A DNA stretch of 35,366 nt from Microcaldota archaeon (GTDB lineage: Archaea > Micrarchaeota > Micrarchaeia > Norongarragalinales > UBA8480), in contig JAKAOM010000005.1 in assembly GCA_021812145.1 (NCBI GenBank), forward strand, positions 1 to 35,366, written 5' to 3'. The position numbers and the translations under genes were made by a program. Below, piece by piece: positions 7,894 through 15,929 of the stretch. Position 1 is the first letter of the stretch. The number at the start of each line of letters is the position of its first letter. Under the pieces are notes generated by a model. The model made no database searches. It saw only the letters and a program-made list of their open reading frames with translations, and was not told the DNA's origin.

Positions 7894-8239
7894 ATTCAGT
7901 TGTCATCTCTTTTGTTTTTGAAACCGCCCTGTAGCCTGCAAAAGCCACTAGCACAACGCCCACCAGTAAAATCACAAGATCTAAATCTACCGCCAAAACG
8001 CCAAGCTCCTTAAAATAAATAAGGCTTGTAATTAAAATTATCATGAATCCGCTTATGGCAAGTTTTACGACAAGGAGCGAGGACGCGACGTTTCTTTCCT
8101 TTTCAAGAAAACTACTAATCAATTTAGACTTGAATTTCTTAGATATTTCAGTCATTTTGAATATAAAAAACAAGTTAGACCCTAAAGTAAACAGGAAAAT
8201 CAGAGAAAAAACAATTTCATAAAACAAAAGCAAGTCCAT
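7880..8239 (-). CDS. Small three-helix membrane protein A (lysine-type, first module copy)
   Basis: 119 residues, first gene of the four-gene run. Membrane segments are at about 6-28, 52-73 and 82-102. Lys59 lies in the second segment (S-S-L-L-V-V-K-L-A-I-S-G-F-M), matching Lys58 of A' and opposite in charge to Glu59 of B and B'. The C-terminus reads G-Y-R-A-V-S-K-T-K...Y-G-F, conserved in A'. Upstream, 41 bases separate it from the end of the aEF-2 gene on the same strand; they include a TTATTAAGTTTTA-like AT-rich stretch, so the module may be read from its own promoter or by read-through. Function unknown. Confidence 0.85.
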   Translation of the reverse strand: MDLLLFYEIVFSLIFLFTLGSNLFFIFKMTEISKKFKSKLISSFLEKERNVASSLLVVKLAISGFMIILITSLIYFKELGVLAVDLDLVILLVGVVLVAFAGYRAVSKTKEMTTEYGFR

Positions 8240-8280
8240 TAAAACAATAGATTAAGCGTAAAACTTAATAAACTATTTTA

Positions 8281-10467
8281 TCAATCAAGAAAAGTTGACA
8301 CGGTAGGCAGTTGCTCTGGCTCTCCCTTCCTCTTCCTTATGCTCAGAATAACCTGGTTTTGAAGGTCCGGCGGAAGCTTCTCGTAGCCAGCGTACTCTAC
8401 ATACCAGGCAGCCCTTCCCTGCGAAGCGCTTCTGACTTCTGAAGAAAATCCGAACATCTCGCTTACAGGAACTTTTGCGTTTATTATGACAAGCTCCCCC
8501 TCCTGTTCTATTGAAGTTATCTGACCCCTTCTGCTCTGAACCTGACCTATGACCCCGCTCATGTAATCGCTTGGGCAGGTGACAACCAATTTCTGCTTAG
8601 GCTCAAGAAGAATGCATCCAGCGTAGAGCATTCCGGCATATAGAGGCCTTTTGATAGCAGGGATTATCTGCGAAGGCCCTCTATGGGCAGGGTCCACGTG
8701 AATAAGAGCGTCTTCAAGCTTGACTTTGACTCCAACGGAGTTTTCTTTTGCAAGAGGACCCTCCTTCATGGCCTCTTCAAAACCCTCAATCAGCAACTCC
8801 ATAACGTCCTGCAAACCCTGAACTCCCTTTGTAGCGTCAACGAAAAGGTTTCCCCTGAAAACGTCAAGCACTTTTCTTCCCTCAGGTCTTGGAAGACCTG
8901 CCTTGATAAGCCTTTCCTGAAGGTCCTTTCCTTTCATCTTGTCGTCCACTTCCCCTTCCTCGAACGCTTTTATAACCCCCTCTTCAAGAGGTTCAACACT
9001 GACCTTGAACTTGTTGTGCTTGTTAGGACTCTTTCCCTCAAGGGTAGGTCCCTGTCCGGTTATAGTCTCGTGATAAACTATTATTGGCTTGCTGGTTACG
9101 ATTTCTATTCCCTTCTCCTCTTTTATTTTGGTTTCAATTATTTCAAGGTGAAGCTCTCCCATACCGCTCAACAAGTGCTCTCCAGTGGTTTGGTTTATTT
9201 CAACTCTAAGCGTAGGGTCTTCCTTTGCGAACTTGTGCAACACTTCTATAAGCCTTACAAGATCTTTCGGATTTTTAGCCTCTATGCTTTTAGTTATGAC
9301 CGGCTCGCTGTGATGCTTTATCTGCTCGAACGGCGTTATCTCATCTGAAGAAATAGTTTCCCCGGCAGTAACGTCTTTAAGCCCAACCAACGCTACAATG
9401 TTTCCGGCCGACGCCTGATCAAGAACAACTCTGTCCGGACCCATGTAAATAGCAACCTGCTGTACTTTCTCCTTTTTGTAATGCGATGAAAGGTAAACCT
9501 CGTCCCCCTTCTTCAAAACACCGCTGTAAACCCTCCCCACAGCAACCTCCCCTGCATGCGGGTCTGTTTGAATAGCGGTTACTCCGAAAGCCAATTGCCC
9601 CTTTGAATCACATTCAAGCATGGTTTTCCCTATCTCGCTTTCAAGTTCTCCGTGCCATATGACTGGAACTCTGTATTTCTGCGCGTGAAGAGGGTTAGGC
9701 AAATGGGTTATTATCATTTCAATTATAACATCGTCAAGCGGGGCGAACTCCTGAAGGGTTGAATGATCCCCTTTCTGACAGAAATCGTACATCTGCTTGA
9801 AGCTTATGTTCTTTTCCTTCATTACGGGATAGGATATGGCCCACTTGTTGAAAGCGCTTCCGAACGCCACGTTTCCTTCTTCAACTTTTATCTGCCATTT
9901 CTCCTTGAACTCGTCGCTTGCAAAATCTTTTATAAGCTTGTTTACCCCGGTTATTATTTTAAGGAATTTCTGCTGCATTGCATTGGAATCAAGCTTCAAT
10001 TCTGTTATGAAACGATCTATCTTGTTTATGAATAAAACAGGCTTCACCTTCTCCCTCAAAGCCTGCCTTAGGACTGTTTCAGTCTGAGGCATTATACCCT
10101 CAACGCAATCCACCACCAGAACCGCTCCGTCAACCGCTCTAAGCGCCCTTGTAACGTGGCCTCCGAAGTCAACGTGACCTGGAGTGTCTATAAGGTTTAT
10201 AAGATAATCCGTGCCCTTGTGGTTCAATGGAATTGAAATGTTAGCCGCTTTAATGGTTATTCCCCTCTGCTGCTCAATCTGCTCGAAATCCAAAACCCTC
10301 TGCTCCCCTGCAAGCTGCTTTGAAATCAAACCTGCCTTAGCTACAAGCGAGTCTGAAAGGGTTGACTTGCCATGGTCCACATGAGCCACTATGCCGATGT
10401 TCCTAATGTTCTCCTGGTTATTCATCAAACCAGCAACGTGATGCACTACGTTTTCCTTTGTCGCCAT
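8281..10467 (-). CDS. fusA: Translation elongation factor aEF-2
   Basis: 728-residue translocation GTPase. G1 is A-H-V-D-H-G-K-S-T (about 28-36), switch II is D-T-P-G-H-V-D-F, and the N-K-I-D guanine motif follows. After the G domain come the archaeal/eukaryotic EF-2 domains II-V. His590, in L-I-H-V-D-P-A-H-R-G-P-S-Q, aligns with the diphthamide-modified histidine of yeast EF-2, so the modification target is retained. Length is typical of archaeal EF-2. ATG 10467 is preceded by GAGATGAT, a ribosome binding site close to the 16S complement. It is the last gene of the eL30-nusA-uS12-uS7-aEF-2 run, 7 bases after uS7. No EF-1A gene follows, unlike many archaea. Confidence 0.98.
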   Translation of the reverse strand: MATKENVVHHVAGLMNNQENIRNIGIVAHVDHGKSTLSDSLVAKAGLISKQLAGEQRVLDFEQIEQQRGITIKAANISIPLNHKGTDYLINLIDTPGHVDFGGHVTRALRAVDGAVLVVDCVEGIMPQTETVLRQALREKVKPVLFINKIDRFITELKLDSNAMQQKFLKIITGVNKLIKDFASDEFKEKWQIKVEEGNVAFGSAFNKWAISYPVMKEKNISFKQMYDFCQKGDHSTLQEFAPLDDVIIEMIITHLPNPLHAQKYRVPVIWHGELESEIGKTMLECDSKGQLAFGVTAIQTDPHAGEVAVGRVYSGVLKKGDEVYLSSHYKKEKVQQVAIYMGPDRVVLDQASAGNIVALVGLKDVTAGETISSDEITPFEQIKHHSEPVITKSIEAKNPKDLVRLIEVLHKFAKEDPTLRVEINQTTGEHLLSGMGELHLEIIETKIKEEKGIEIVTSKPIIVYHETITGQGPTLEGKSPNKHNKFKVSVEPLEEGVIKAFEEGEVDDKMKGKDLQERLIKAGLPRPEGRKVLDVFRGNLFVDATKGVQGLQDVMELLIEGFEEAMKEGPLAKENSVGVKVKLEDALIHVDPAHRGPSQIIPAIKRPLYAGMLYAGCILLEPKQKLVVTCPSDYMSGVIGQVQSRRGQITSIEQEGELVIINAKVPVSEMFGFSSEVRSASQGRAAWYVEYAGYEKLPPDLQNQVILSIRKRKGEPEQLPTVSTFLD

Positions 10468-10474
10468 TTTAAAA

Positions 10475-11074
10475 TCATCTCACGCTTTTAGCCATTCTCT
10501 CAATTTCATTCTTTTTCTTGACAGCATAAGAATCCTGCGAGTTTTCGCTTGCTTTCAAAAGCTCGTCGGCCAACGCGCCGCTCATTGAAAGCTTTTTGTT
10601 GAAAGAGTTAATTATAGCCGCCAGAGTCAAGTTTCTAAGCGAAACGTCAAGCCTTCTTAAAGCTGAAATATCAACCGCGTTTTGATACGCCACGCCCCCA
10701 AGCCTTATTCTTGTAACGTCTTCCCTAGGAGCGGAGTTCTCAATAGCAATTATTAAAATCTGAAGAGGGTTCTTTCCCTTCTTGCCTATTTCTTCAAAGG
10801 CGTTTTTAACTATTTTAAGCGCTTTCGCCTTTTTGCCCTGAAGCTTTCCATGGGTTCGTATAAGCTTTCCTCCAACCTTCTCACCGGTACCGCCTCTCAT
10901 AAGCTTGTTTACAAGCCTTTCGACAACGTTTACCTTTCCCTTGCTGAGATGCTTATTCGCGGTCCTTGCATGCGAGTGCGGAGTGATAACTGGAGTAAGC
11001 GCTATGTATTGCGCAAGCGTTTTGTCTTTTATTTCAACGCTCCATTCGTACTTTCCAAAAAGTTTTGCATCCAC
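10475..11074 (-). CDS. rps7: 30S ribosomal protein uS7 (S7)
   Basis: 199 residues, archaeal/eukaryotic-length uS7, which nucleates assembly of the 3' domain of 16S rRNA in the small subunit head. The central region with R-L-V-N-K-L-M-R-G-G-T-G, the E-N-S-A-P-R-E-D-V-T-R-I-R-L-G-G-V-A-Y-Q-N-A-V-D block and the C-terminal R-M-A-K-S-V-R are classic uS7. The start is GTG 11074, giving M-D-A-K-L-F-G; AGATGAT upstream serves as ribosome binding site and overlaps the uS12 stop. An ATG at 11070 is out of frame. Six bases separate it from uS12. Confidence 0.97.
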   Translation of the reverse strand: MDAKLFGKYEWSVEIKDKTLAQYIALTPVITPHSHARTANKHLSKGKVNVVERLVNKLMRGGTGEKVGGKLIRTHGKLQGKKAKALKIVKNAFEEIGKKGKNPLQILIIAIENSAPREDVTRIRLGGVAYQNAVDISALRRLDVSLRNLTLAAIINSFNKKLSMSGALADELLKASENSQDSYAVKKKNEIERMAKSVR

Positions 11075-11080
11075 TTCAAA

Positions 11081-11509
11081 TCATCTCTTAGGTTTTTCTT
11101 TTCTCTTCGATCTCAACTCTTCAAGGTCAACGCCGTTTACCGAAACTACCTTGTATCTTACTCCTGGAATTGAACCCATCTGCCCTCTTTGAGACCCTCC
11201 CAATCCAACTATGACTACCTCGTCGTGCTCTTCAATATAATCTATCGCCTTGTCATTTGGACAGTGGGCTGAAACCTTCTTTCCATTTTTTATAAGCTGA
11301 ACCTTCACGCATTTTATTATTCCAGAGTGAGGTTGCTTCTGCTCTTTTCCCTCCTTTTTAATAACCAGTCCTGTAGCGCTTGGAGCTCCTTCAAGAGGAT
11401 CGTATTTTTCCTTTAGGCCAAGAGCCTTCCTCTTCCACCATTTCTTGAGCCATCTTTTCTTGCTTCTGCTTCTCTTGAGCAATCTTCCAGCAAATAAACC
11501 GTTAGCCAT
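11081..11509 (-). CDS. rps12: 30S ribosomal protein uS12 (S12)
   Basis: 142-residue decoding-centre protein of archaeal type. It begins [11 protein letters not shown] and has [15 protein letters not shown] and [36 protein letters not shown] follows. The frame extends to a TTG at 11518, but ATG 11509 is chosen because it matches the family start. It also has an upstream GGTGG ribosome binding site embedded in the last codons of nusA. Confidence 0.97.
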   Translation of the reverse strand: MANGLFAGRLLKRSRSKKRWLKKWWKRKALGLKEKYDPLEGAPSATGLVIKKEGKEQKQPHSGIIKCVKVQLIKNGKKVSAHCPNDKAIDYIEEHDEVVIVGLGGSQRGQMGSIPGVRYKVVSVNGVDLEELRSKRKEKPKR

Positions 11510-11514
11510 TTTTA

Positions 11515-11895
11515 TCAAACCACCTTAGCGGAAACCCCGAATTTTTTTTTAAGCGCTGCGTTTAGCACTGAAATGTTCCAACCAGCCCTGCCTATTGCAG
11601 CCCCCCTCTTGCTGTCCTCTACTTTTACAAGTATCGTGTTTCCAGAATCTTTAACTTCAATAAGATTGAAGCCAAGCCATTTTTTTATCATTTCAGCCGG
11701 AGTCTCGCAATCCTGAAGAAAAACAACCTTTCTCTTGAAAATTGAGTTTAACTCTGGAGTGAATTTCTTTATGTCTTCTGGAACCACAAGAAAAATAAGA
11801 TTCTGATCAAAGGATATCACATCCTTAGCCTTCACGCCTGTTTTCATCTGAAGGTCGCTTAGAATCTTGAAATCATCATTGCTCCATGAAACCAT
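11515..11895 (-). CDS. nusA: NusA-like KH-domain transcription factor, archaeal type
   Basis: 126 residues consisting essentially of two KH domains, as in archaeal NusA, without the S1 and N-terminal RNA polymerase-binding parts of the bacterial protein. The second KH domain has the G-x-x-G loop in A-I-G-R-A-G-W-N. It probably binds RNA during transcription elongation or termination. Its position between eL30 and uS12 is the conserved archaeal arrangement. GAGGT lies upstream of the ATG, overlapping the eL30 stop. The family is sure; its precise role in archaea is less settled. Confidence 0.93.
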   Translation of the reverse strand: MVSWSNDDFKILSDLQMKTGVKAKDVISFDQNLIFLVVPEDIKKFTPELNSIFKRKVVFLQDCETPAEMIKKWLGFNLIEVKDSGNTILVKVEDSKRGAAIGRAGWNISVLNAALKKKFGVSAKVV

Positions 11896-11899
11896 TTTT

Positions 11900-12193
11900 T
11901 TAAACCTCTTTAAGAATGTCGGAATTCCCCTCTTCTATTACGGCTAATGCGCTCACAGGAAAAGGCTTTCCGCAAGCCACTCCAAGATTTATGCTTGAAC
12001 CGTCAAAAGTTATCAGCTTTATTTCGCTCAAAGAGCAGAACCTTTCAACGTCGCTTTTAACTTCAGTAGGGCAGTTCTTCGCCACCACCACCAGCTTTGC
12101 TCCTCCGTTGAGGCATATTTTCCTTACGCTGTCCTTTCCGAACGTAACCTTGCCGGAATCGACTGCCAATCTAAGCGATTTTGTGAAGTCCAT
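11900..12193 (-). CDS. rpl30e: 50S ribosomal protein eL30 (L30e)
   Basis: 97 residues of the L7Ae/L30e RNA-binding fold: K-V-T-F-G-K-D-S-V-R-K near the start, the A-K-L-V-V-V-A-K-N-C-P strand, and L-G-V-A-C-G-K-P-F-P-V-S-A-L-A-V-I near the end. It is the first gene of the str-type run. RNA polymerase genes, which often precede it in archaea, are absent; instead a 117-base AT-rich gap follows the eS8 gene. Transcription therefore probably starts in that gap. Confidence 0.95.
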   Translation of the reverse strand: MDFTKSLRLAVDSGKVTFGKDSVRKICLNGGAKLVVVAKNCPTEVKSDVERFCSLSEIKLITFDGSSINLGVACGKPFPVSALAVIEEGNSDILKEV

Positions 12194-12310
12194 TAAAATT
12201 TCAACTCAGTTTAACTCAACACTTTAATTCAAATTATCAAAGGTTCTCAACCCGAAGGTTACTCCCCTGTCACAAGAAGTGATTGAATGTATATGTTTAA
12301 ATGTTTAAAT
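12194..12310 (-). promoter_or_regulatory. Intergenic promoter region before the eL30-nusA-uS12-uS7-aEF-2 run
   Basis: This 117-base gap between the eS8 stop and the eL30 start is AT-rich and has no good reading frame. It contains a short direct repeat (ATGTTTAA twice, near 12293-12308), close to the eS8 end. On the minus strand TTTGATAATTTGAATTAAAG lies about 35-45 bases before the eL30 ATG and could act as a TATA region. No hairpin was seen. Confidence 0.35.
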
Positions 12311-12739
12311 TCATTTCGGTTTGGATGCAGGCTTTGATTCTGCTTTTGAATGCTCAATCCAAACGGCGTTTACAACACCGTCCTGTCCGGGCCTGCTGCT
12401 TACCTTAACCTTTCCGCCTTCAACTTCAAGAACACTTCCCTTAACTATTACGTTCTCCCTGGCATATAGGGCGTTGCTTGGAGTTGAAACCACGTTTATT
12501 ATCTTAAGCTTGCTTGTTTTTCCCTTTCCATCCGAAACGTTTGCCATTGCGATTTTCTGCGCCTTGACCTTCAAACTGCCTCCTCTTACTCTTACTACTT
12601 TTCTCAATTCCTTGTCTTTCACAAGTTTTGTTTCAGAAAAGAAACCTCCTACCGCACTCTTCCTCTTGTCTCTGAATGTCTTCTTAACTCCTCCAGAACC
12701 GCTTCTTTTGGTGTTGCTTCTTCCATGATACTGAACCAA
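12311..12739 (-). CDS. rps8e: 30S ribosomal protein eS8 (S8e)
   Basis: 142 residues. The N-terminal Y-H-G-R-S-N-T-K-R-S-G-S-G-G segment, the central V-R-G-G-S-L-K-V-K-A-Q-K and I-N-V-V-S-T-P-S-N-A-L-Y-A-R-E-N-V-I are diagnostic of the archaeal/eukaryotic small-subunit protein eS8. So is the terminal S-S-R-P-G-Q-D-G-V-V-N-A-V-W-I. The start is TTG 12739, supported by GGTGAT seven bases upstream; no in-frame ATG precedes the conserved start. A short Lys/Ser/Pro-rich tail ends the protein. Confidence 0.96.
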   Translation of the reverse strand: MVQYHGRSNTKRSGSGGVKKTFRDKRKSAVGGFFSETKLVKDKELRKVVRVRGGSLKVKAQKIAMANVSDGKGKTSKLKIINVVSTPSNALYARENVIVKGSVLEVEGGKVKVSSRPGQDGVVNAVWIEHSKAESKPASKPK

Positions 12740-12826
12740 TTCTCAAATCACCATTTGTTTGAACTTTTAATTATTGCTTTATTTCTTTTAAAAAAATTTA
12801 AAATCCTTCTCTTTCATTAATTAAAA

Positions 12827-13255
12827 ATGAAAATCTATTTCGTAGAGCTTTTGAAGCCCCTGCCTGAAGCGATTGAAAAACTTGTAAAATTTCACGCCAT
12901 ACTGACAAAACCGGAGCTCGGCTATTCCGAAAAACTGCTAGATTATAGTCACTTCATAGCTTATAAATCTTTCCGAAAAAAAAACCACGCCAAAACATTC
13001 GAACTTGAATGGCTTAGCGCGCTTGCATGCACTAACAACATCCAAAAGGCAGTGGAATTCACAAGACCTGGAAAAACAGCGTGCATAATTTCCCCAAACA
13101 AAATTGAAAAAAACGTTTTGAAAAGCATTGGGATTGAACGCAAGGAAAAGAAAAACCTTCAAAAACTCGCAGCGATTTACGGAATAAAAACCAAAAAAAA
13201 CATGATTGAAACCGCCTTGGAGCAGAAAATCTGCATTGCAAAAATGCTCGACTGA
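12827..13255 (+). CDS. Cgi121-like KEOPS complex subunit
   Basis: 142 residues resembling archaeal Cgi121. A helix follows F-I-A-Y-K-S-F, then F-E-L-E-W-L-S-A-L-A-C-T-N-N-I-Q-K-A matches the 'F..EiL...sg.rQI..Ai' block of the family, and the C-terminal helices agree in order and length. Cgi121 binds Bud32 and the tRNA 3' end in the KEOPS complex that makes t6A37. Kae1, the catalytic subunit, is encoded at 21863-22837. A TTTAAAA box centred 27.5 bases before the ATG suggests a leaderless transcript. Identity rests on pattern similarity, so it is less certain than that of Kae1. Confidence 0.7.
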   Translation: MKIYFVELLKPLPEAIEKLVKFHAILTKPELGYSEKLLDYSHFIAYKSFRKKNHAKTFELEWLSALACTNNIQKAVEFTRPGKTACIISPNKIEKNVLKSIGIERKEKKNLQKLAAIYGIKTKKNMIETALEQKICIAKMLD

Positions 13256-13283
13256 AAAAAAATAATATTGCTCTTTCAAAGCG

Positions 13284-13291
13284 TTTTAAAA
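13284..13291 (+). promoter_or_regulatory. TATA-like box TTTTAAAA
   Basis: Centred 29.5 bases before the ATG at 13317, with no ribosome binding site in between. It is consistent with a very short or absent leader for the following gene. Confidence 0.5.
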
Positions 13292-13316
13292 GTTTATTCA
13301 TACAAAAATACAACTA

Positions 13317-14723
13317 ATGGAAAGACTTCAGGAATTGAGAAACGATCTGCTAAAAAGAGGATTCAAAAACCCAGATGCTGTGATTTCAATGACTGGTTTA
13401 AACCAGTACAAGATAGATGAAATTAAAAATGGCGGGCCCAACGAGGTTATAAAGAAAATAAAAAAGGCGGTTAAAACTGAAAATCAAAATTTAATTTATA
13501 AAGCAGAATACTTCGGATACAAAAATTTCGGCTTAGCAGGGCACGTAATGAAAATGCACGGGCCAAAATCAGAACAACTTTTAAAGGAAGCATATCCCGA
13601 CAATTTTAGGAGAGTAGCGTTTGCAATTGAAATGGAAGGTACTGAACCTGTAAAGCAAGCGCTAAGCATTGGAATACCTAATTCTAGTGTAGGAGCGGTG
13701 GCAAAAGCTATAAACGCAGTAGGGTTTGAAAAGACAAAGCAGGAATTAGCCAAGGCCAAAACAGAGAAAGAATACCGGAATATAGCGCTAGGACTTGCTG
13801 AAAAGGAAAGAGAGCAGTCAGGAATAAAACTTAACCTCTATGACGGCGTGATTGCAGGACAAAAAATTAACCGCGAAAATTTCAAATTAATGCAAAAATT
13901 GATAAAAAAAGCCGAGAACAAAATTAAAACAGAAGGGTTAGATTCAATATCTAGCGAAAAATTATCAAATCTAGCACAAGGTTGGAAAGTCTACAACAAT
14001 AATATTGGAAAATTAATAAATGAAAGGGGCCGCTACTCACTGAATGAATTTAATATTTTACGTGAAAAATTGAAAGATTCTCTGGCGGCTGAAAAAATAA
14101 GATCAATGGGAATCAAGGTTTTCCCTGCCTTATTCAAAATTTCAAGACTAGAGGGAATAAATTCAACCAGTTTTGTGCTTGGGCTTTACCCCTCTGAAGA
14201 AGATTTGAATGAAATAAAAAGACAAAGCGCAATGCCAAAAAAACCGCTGGAAAAACACTTTGAAGGCACTATATGCTATGCAAGATTCAGGGTTTCAAAA
14301 GGAAAGCTTATAGTGTCCAACATTCAAAGCAACATAGCCAACAGCAAGCTTAAGTCAGGCCTAAGAAAAAAATATGATGATTGGGGCAAAATGCTTATTC
14401 TCACTCTAAACGACTACGCTCTTAAAATGGGATTGAATGAAATTTGGATTACGACCGCAGAACATCAGATGAAGCAATGGAGTGAACTGCACCCCAAAAC
14501 GGCTCTTGAGGTTTATGGAAAAATACCAAGTGAAATGGGATTCAAAATCAGGGAAGAAAAATCAACAATGGTTGAAGGAATAAATTCCAAACTGTTCTGG
14601 ACAAAGAGAATCAACCTCAGTGAATCGTCAAAGTATGAAGGATTTTTCAAAGACAGCGAAAAAACAAAAATGGCCAGAGTCAAAGAAGATTTACTTCAAA
14701 AGAGAAACAAACCACGCGTTTAA
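13317..14723 (+). CDS. Unrecognised 468-aa cytoplasmic protein
   Basis: No signal peptide or membrane segment. Residues 1-170 are helical and repetitive in feel, with several G-x-x-N/K-helix units such as G-F-K-N-P-D-A-V, G-Y-K-N-F-G-L-A and G-I-P-N-S-S-V-G-A-V. Residues 180-260 are a Lys-rich, probably coiled region. Residues 300-440 look like a separate alpha/beta domain: C-Y-A-R-F-R-V-S-K-G-K-L-I-V-S-N-I-Q-S-N, then L-N-D-Y-A-L-K-M-G-L-N-E-I-W-I-T-T-A-E-H-Q and a final M-G-F-K-I-R-E-E. This order of strands and helices is reminiscent of an acyltransferase (GNAT-like) fold, but no acetyl-CoA motif is clear. The tail is basic. It has its own TATA-like box and lies 39 bases before aIF2-gamma. 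Confidence 0.85.
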   Translation: MERLQELRNDLLKRGFKNPDAVISMTGLNQYKIDEIKNGGPNEVIKKIKKAVKTENQNLIYKAEYFGYKNFGLAGHVMKMHGPKSEQLLKEAYPDNFRRVAFAIEMEGTEPVKQALSIGIPNSSVGAVAKAINAVGFEKTKQELAKAKTEKEYRNIALGLAEKEREQSGIKLNLYDGVIAGQKINRENFKLMQKLIKKAENKIKTEGLDSISSEKLSNLAQGWKVYNNNIGKLINERGRYSLNEFNILREKLKDSLAAEKIRSMGIKVFPALFKISRLEGINSTSFVLGLYPSEEDLNEIKRQSAMPKKPLEKHFEGTICYARFRVSKGKLIVSNIQSNIANSKLKSGLRKKYDDWGKMLILTLNDYALKMGLNEIWITTAEHQMKQWSELHPKTALEVYGKIPSEMGFKIREEKSTMVEGINSKLFWTKRINLSESSKYEGFFKDSEKTKMARVKEDLLQKRNKPRV

Positions 14724-14762
14724 GGGAATATTTAATAACATTAACAGGTAAAATAAAATTTT

Positions 14763-15929
14763 ATGCAAAGCGAAATTAACATAATGACTGCAGGTCACGT
14801 GGACCACGGAAAGACAACCCTTGTACAGGCAATAACAGGAAACAAGATCAGCACGCACTCAGAAGAATTGAAAAGGGGAATAACTATTAAACTAGGATAT
14901 TCAGACTGCGTTTTCTACAAAAATGAAAAGGGAGAATACAATTCAAAGGAAGGAAGCGAAGTGATGAGAGTCTCCTTTCTTGACGCACCAGGACACGAAA
15001 CGCTCATGGCCACGGTAATAGCCGCAAGCAGCATAGTGGATGGGGCAATTCTGGTGATAGCAGCAAACGAAAAATGTCCGCAACCGCAGACTGCAGAGCA
15101 TTTGGCAGTCATAGAAGCGGCCGGAATAAAACAACTGATAATAGTTCAGAACAAAATAGACCTTGTTGACGAAAAACAGGCAATGCAGAATTACGAAGAC
15201 ATTAAAAAATTCCTGAAGGAAACTCCATACGAAAACGCTCAAATAATACCGATTTCGGCTAATCTGGGATTGAACATAACCTATCTTATAAGAGCAATAG
15301 CAGAGAACTTCAAGCCAATTGAAAAAGAGAAAGGGGAGGCCATTTTCTACGTTGCAAGAAGCTTTGACGTAAACAAGCCGAGGACAGAAGTTGAAAAAAT
15401 AAAAGGAGCGGTTCTAGGCGGAAGCGTGGTAAGGGGAGTCATAAAAGTAGGGGAAGAAATAGAGATTCTTCCAGGAATTGCAATGAAAAAAAAGGAAAGA
15501 GAATACTACCTTCCTTTGGAAACAAAAATAGTCGAAATAGAAGCAGGAAGGGAGAGTGTAAGCGAAGCGAGACCCGGGGGGCTTGTTGGAATTTCAACGC
15601 TTCTTGATCCAGCGCTTTCAAAATCAGACTCGCTTGTAGGATGCGTTGTCGGAAGAAAGGGAACTCTTCCCAGACCGGTACAGGAAGTTAAAATGATTGT
15701 AAAACCGATAAAAAGAAGCCTTGTTTCGTTTCCTCCGTTCACAAGCCAGGAACCGATAGTTCTAGGAATAGGAACTGCAACAACACTTGGATTCATTAAA
15801 AGCCAGAAGAAAAGCGAATTCACGCTTGAGCTAAAGAAACCAGTGTGCGTATTCCCAAACCAGAAAATATCAGTAATGAGAAGAGCCCAAAACAGGTGGC
15901 ACCTATACGCTACCGCGACCGCCGTTTGA
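14763..15929 (+). CDS. eif2g: Translation initiation factor aIF2 subunit gamma
   Basis: 388-residue GTPase core of the heterotrimeric aIF2 that brings initiator Met-tRNA to the ribosome. G1 is A-G-H-V-D-H-G-K-T-T near residues 10-19, switch I R-G-I-T-I-K-L-G-Y, G3 D-A-P-G-H-E-T-L-M-A, and N-K-I-D follows. Two beta-barrel domains end in W-H-L-Y-A-T-A. Archaeal homologues usually have a four-cysteine zinc knuckle between switch I and D-x-P-G-H. Here that stretch is short and Lys/Glu-rich without CxxC pairs, so zinc binding is lost. A TATA-like TATTTAATAAC lies about 29 bases upstream. The 3' end overlaps the convergent adenylate kinase by 20 bases. Confidence 0.96.
   Translation: MQSEINIMTAGHVDHGKTTLVQAITGNKISTHSEELKRGITIKLGYSDCVFYKNEKGEYNSKEGSEVMRVSFLDAPGHETLMATVIAASSIVDGAILVIAANEKCPQPQTAEHLAVIEAAGIKQLIIVQNKIDLVDEKQAMQNYEDIKKFLKETPYENAQIIPISANLGLNITYLIRAIAENFKPIEKEKGEAIFYVARSFDVNKPRTEVEKIKGAVLGGSVVRGVIKVGEEIEILPGIAMKKKEREYYLPLETKIVEIEAGRESVSEARPGGLVGISTLLDPALSKSDSLVGCVVGRKGTLPRPVQEVKMIVKPIKRSLVSFPPFTSQEPIVLGIGTATTLGFIKSQKKSEFTLELKKPVCVFPNQKISVMRRAQNRWHLYATATAV

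Noticed and set aside
8683-9348. 221-codon open frame on the plus strand inside the aEF-2 gene
   Set aside because: It lies wholly antisense to conserved aEF-2 domains, with Leu/Phe-rich sequence typical of a shadow frame.
12321-12728. 135-codon plus-strand frame opposite eS8
   Set aside because: It is antisense to a certain ribosomal protein gene, with no ribosome binding site and repetitive Leu/Thr/Ser content.
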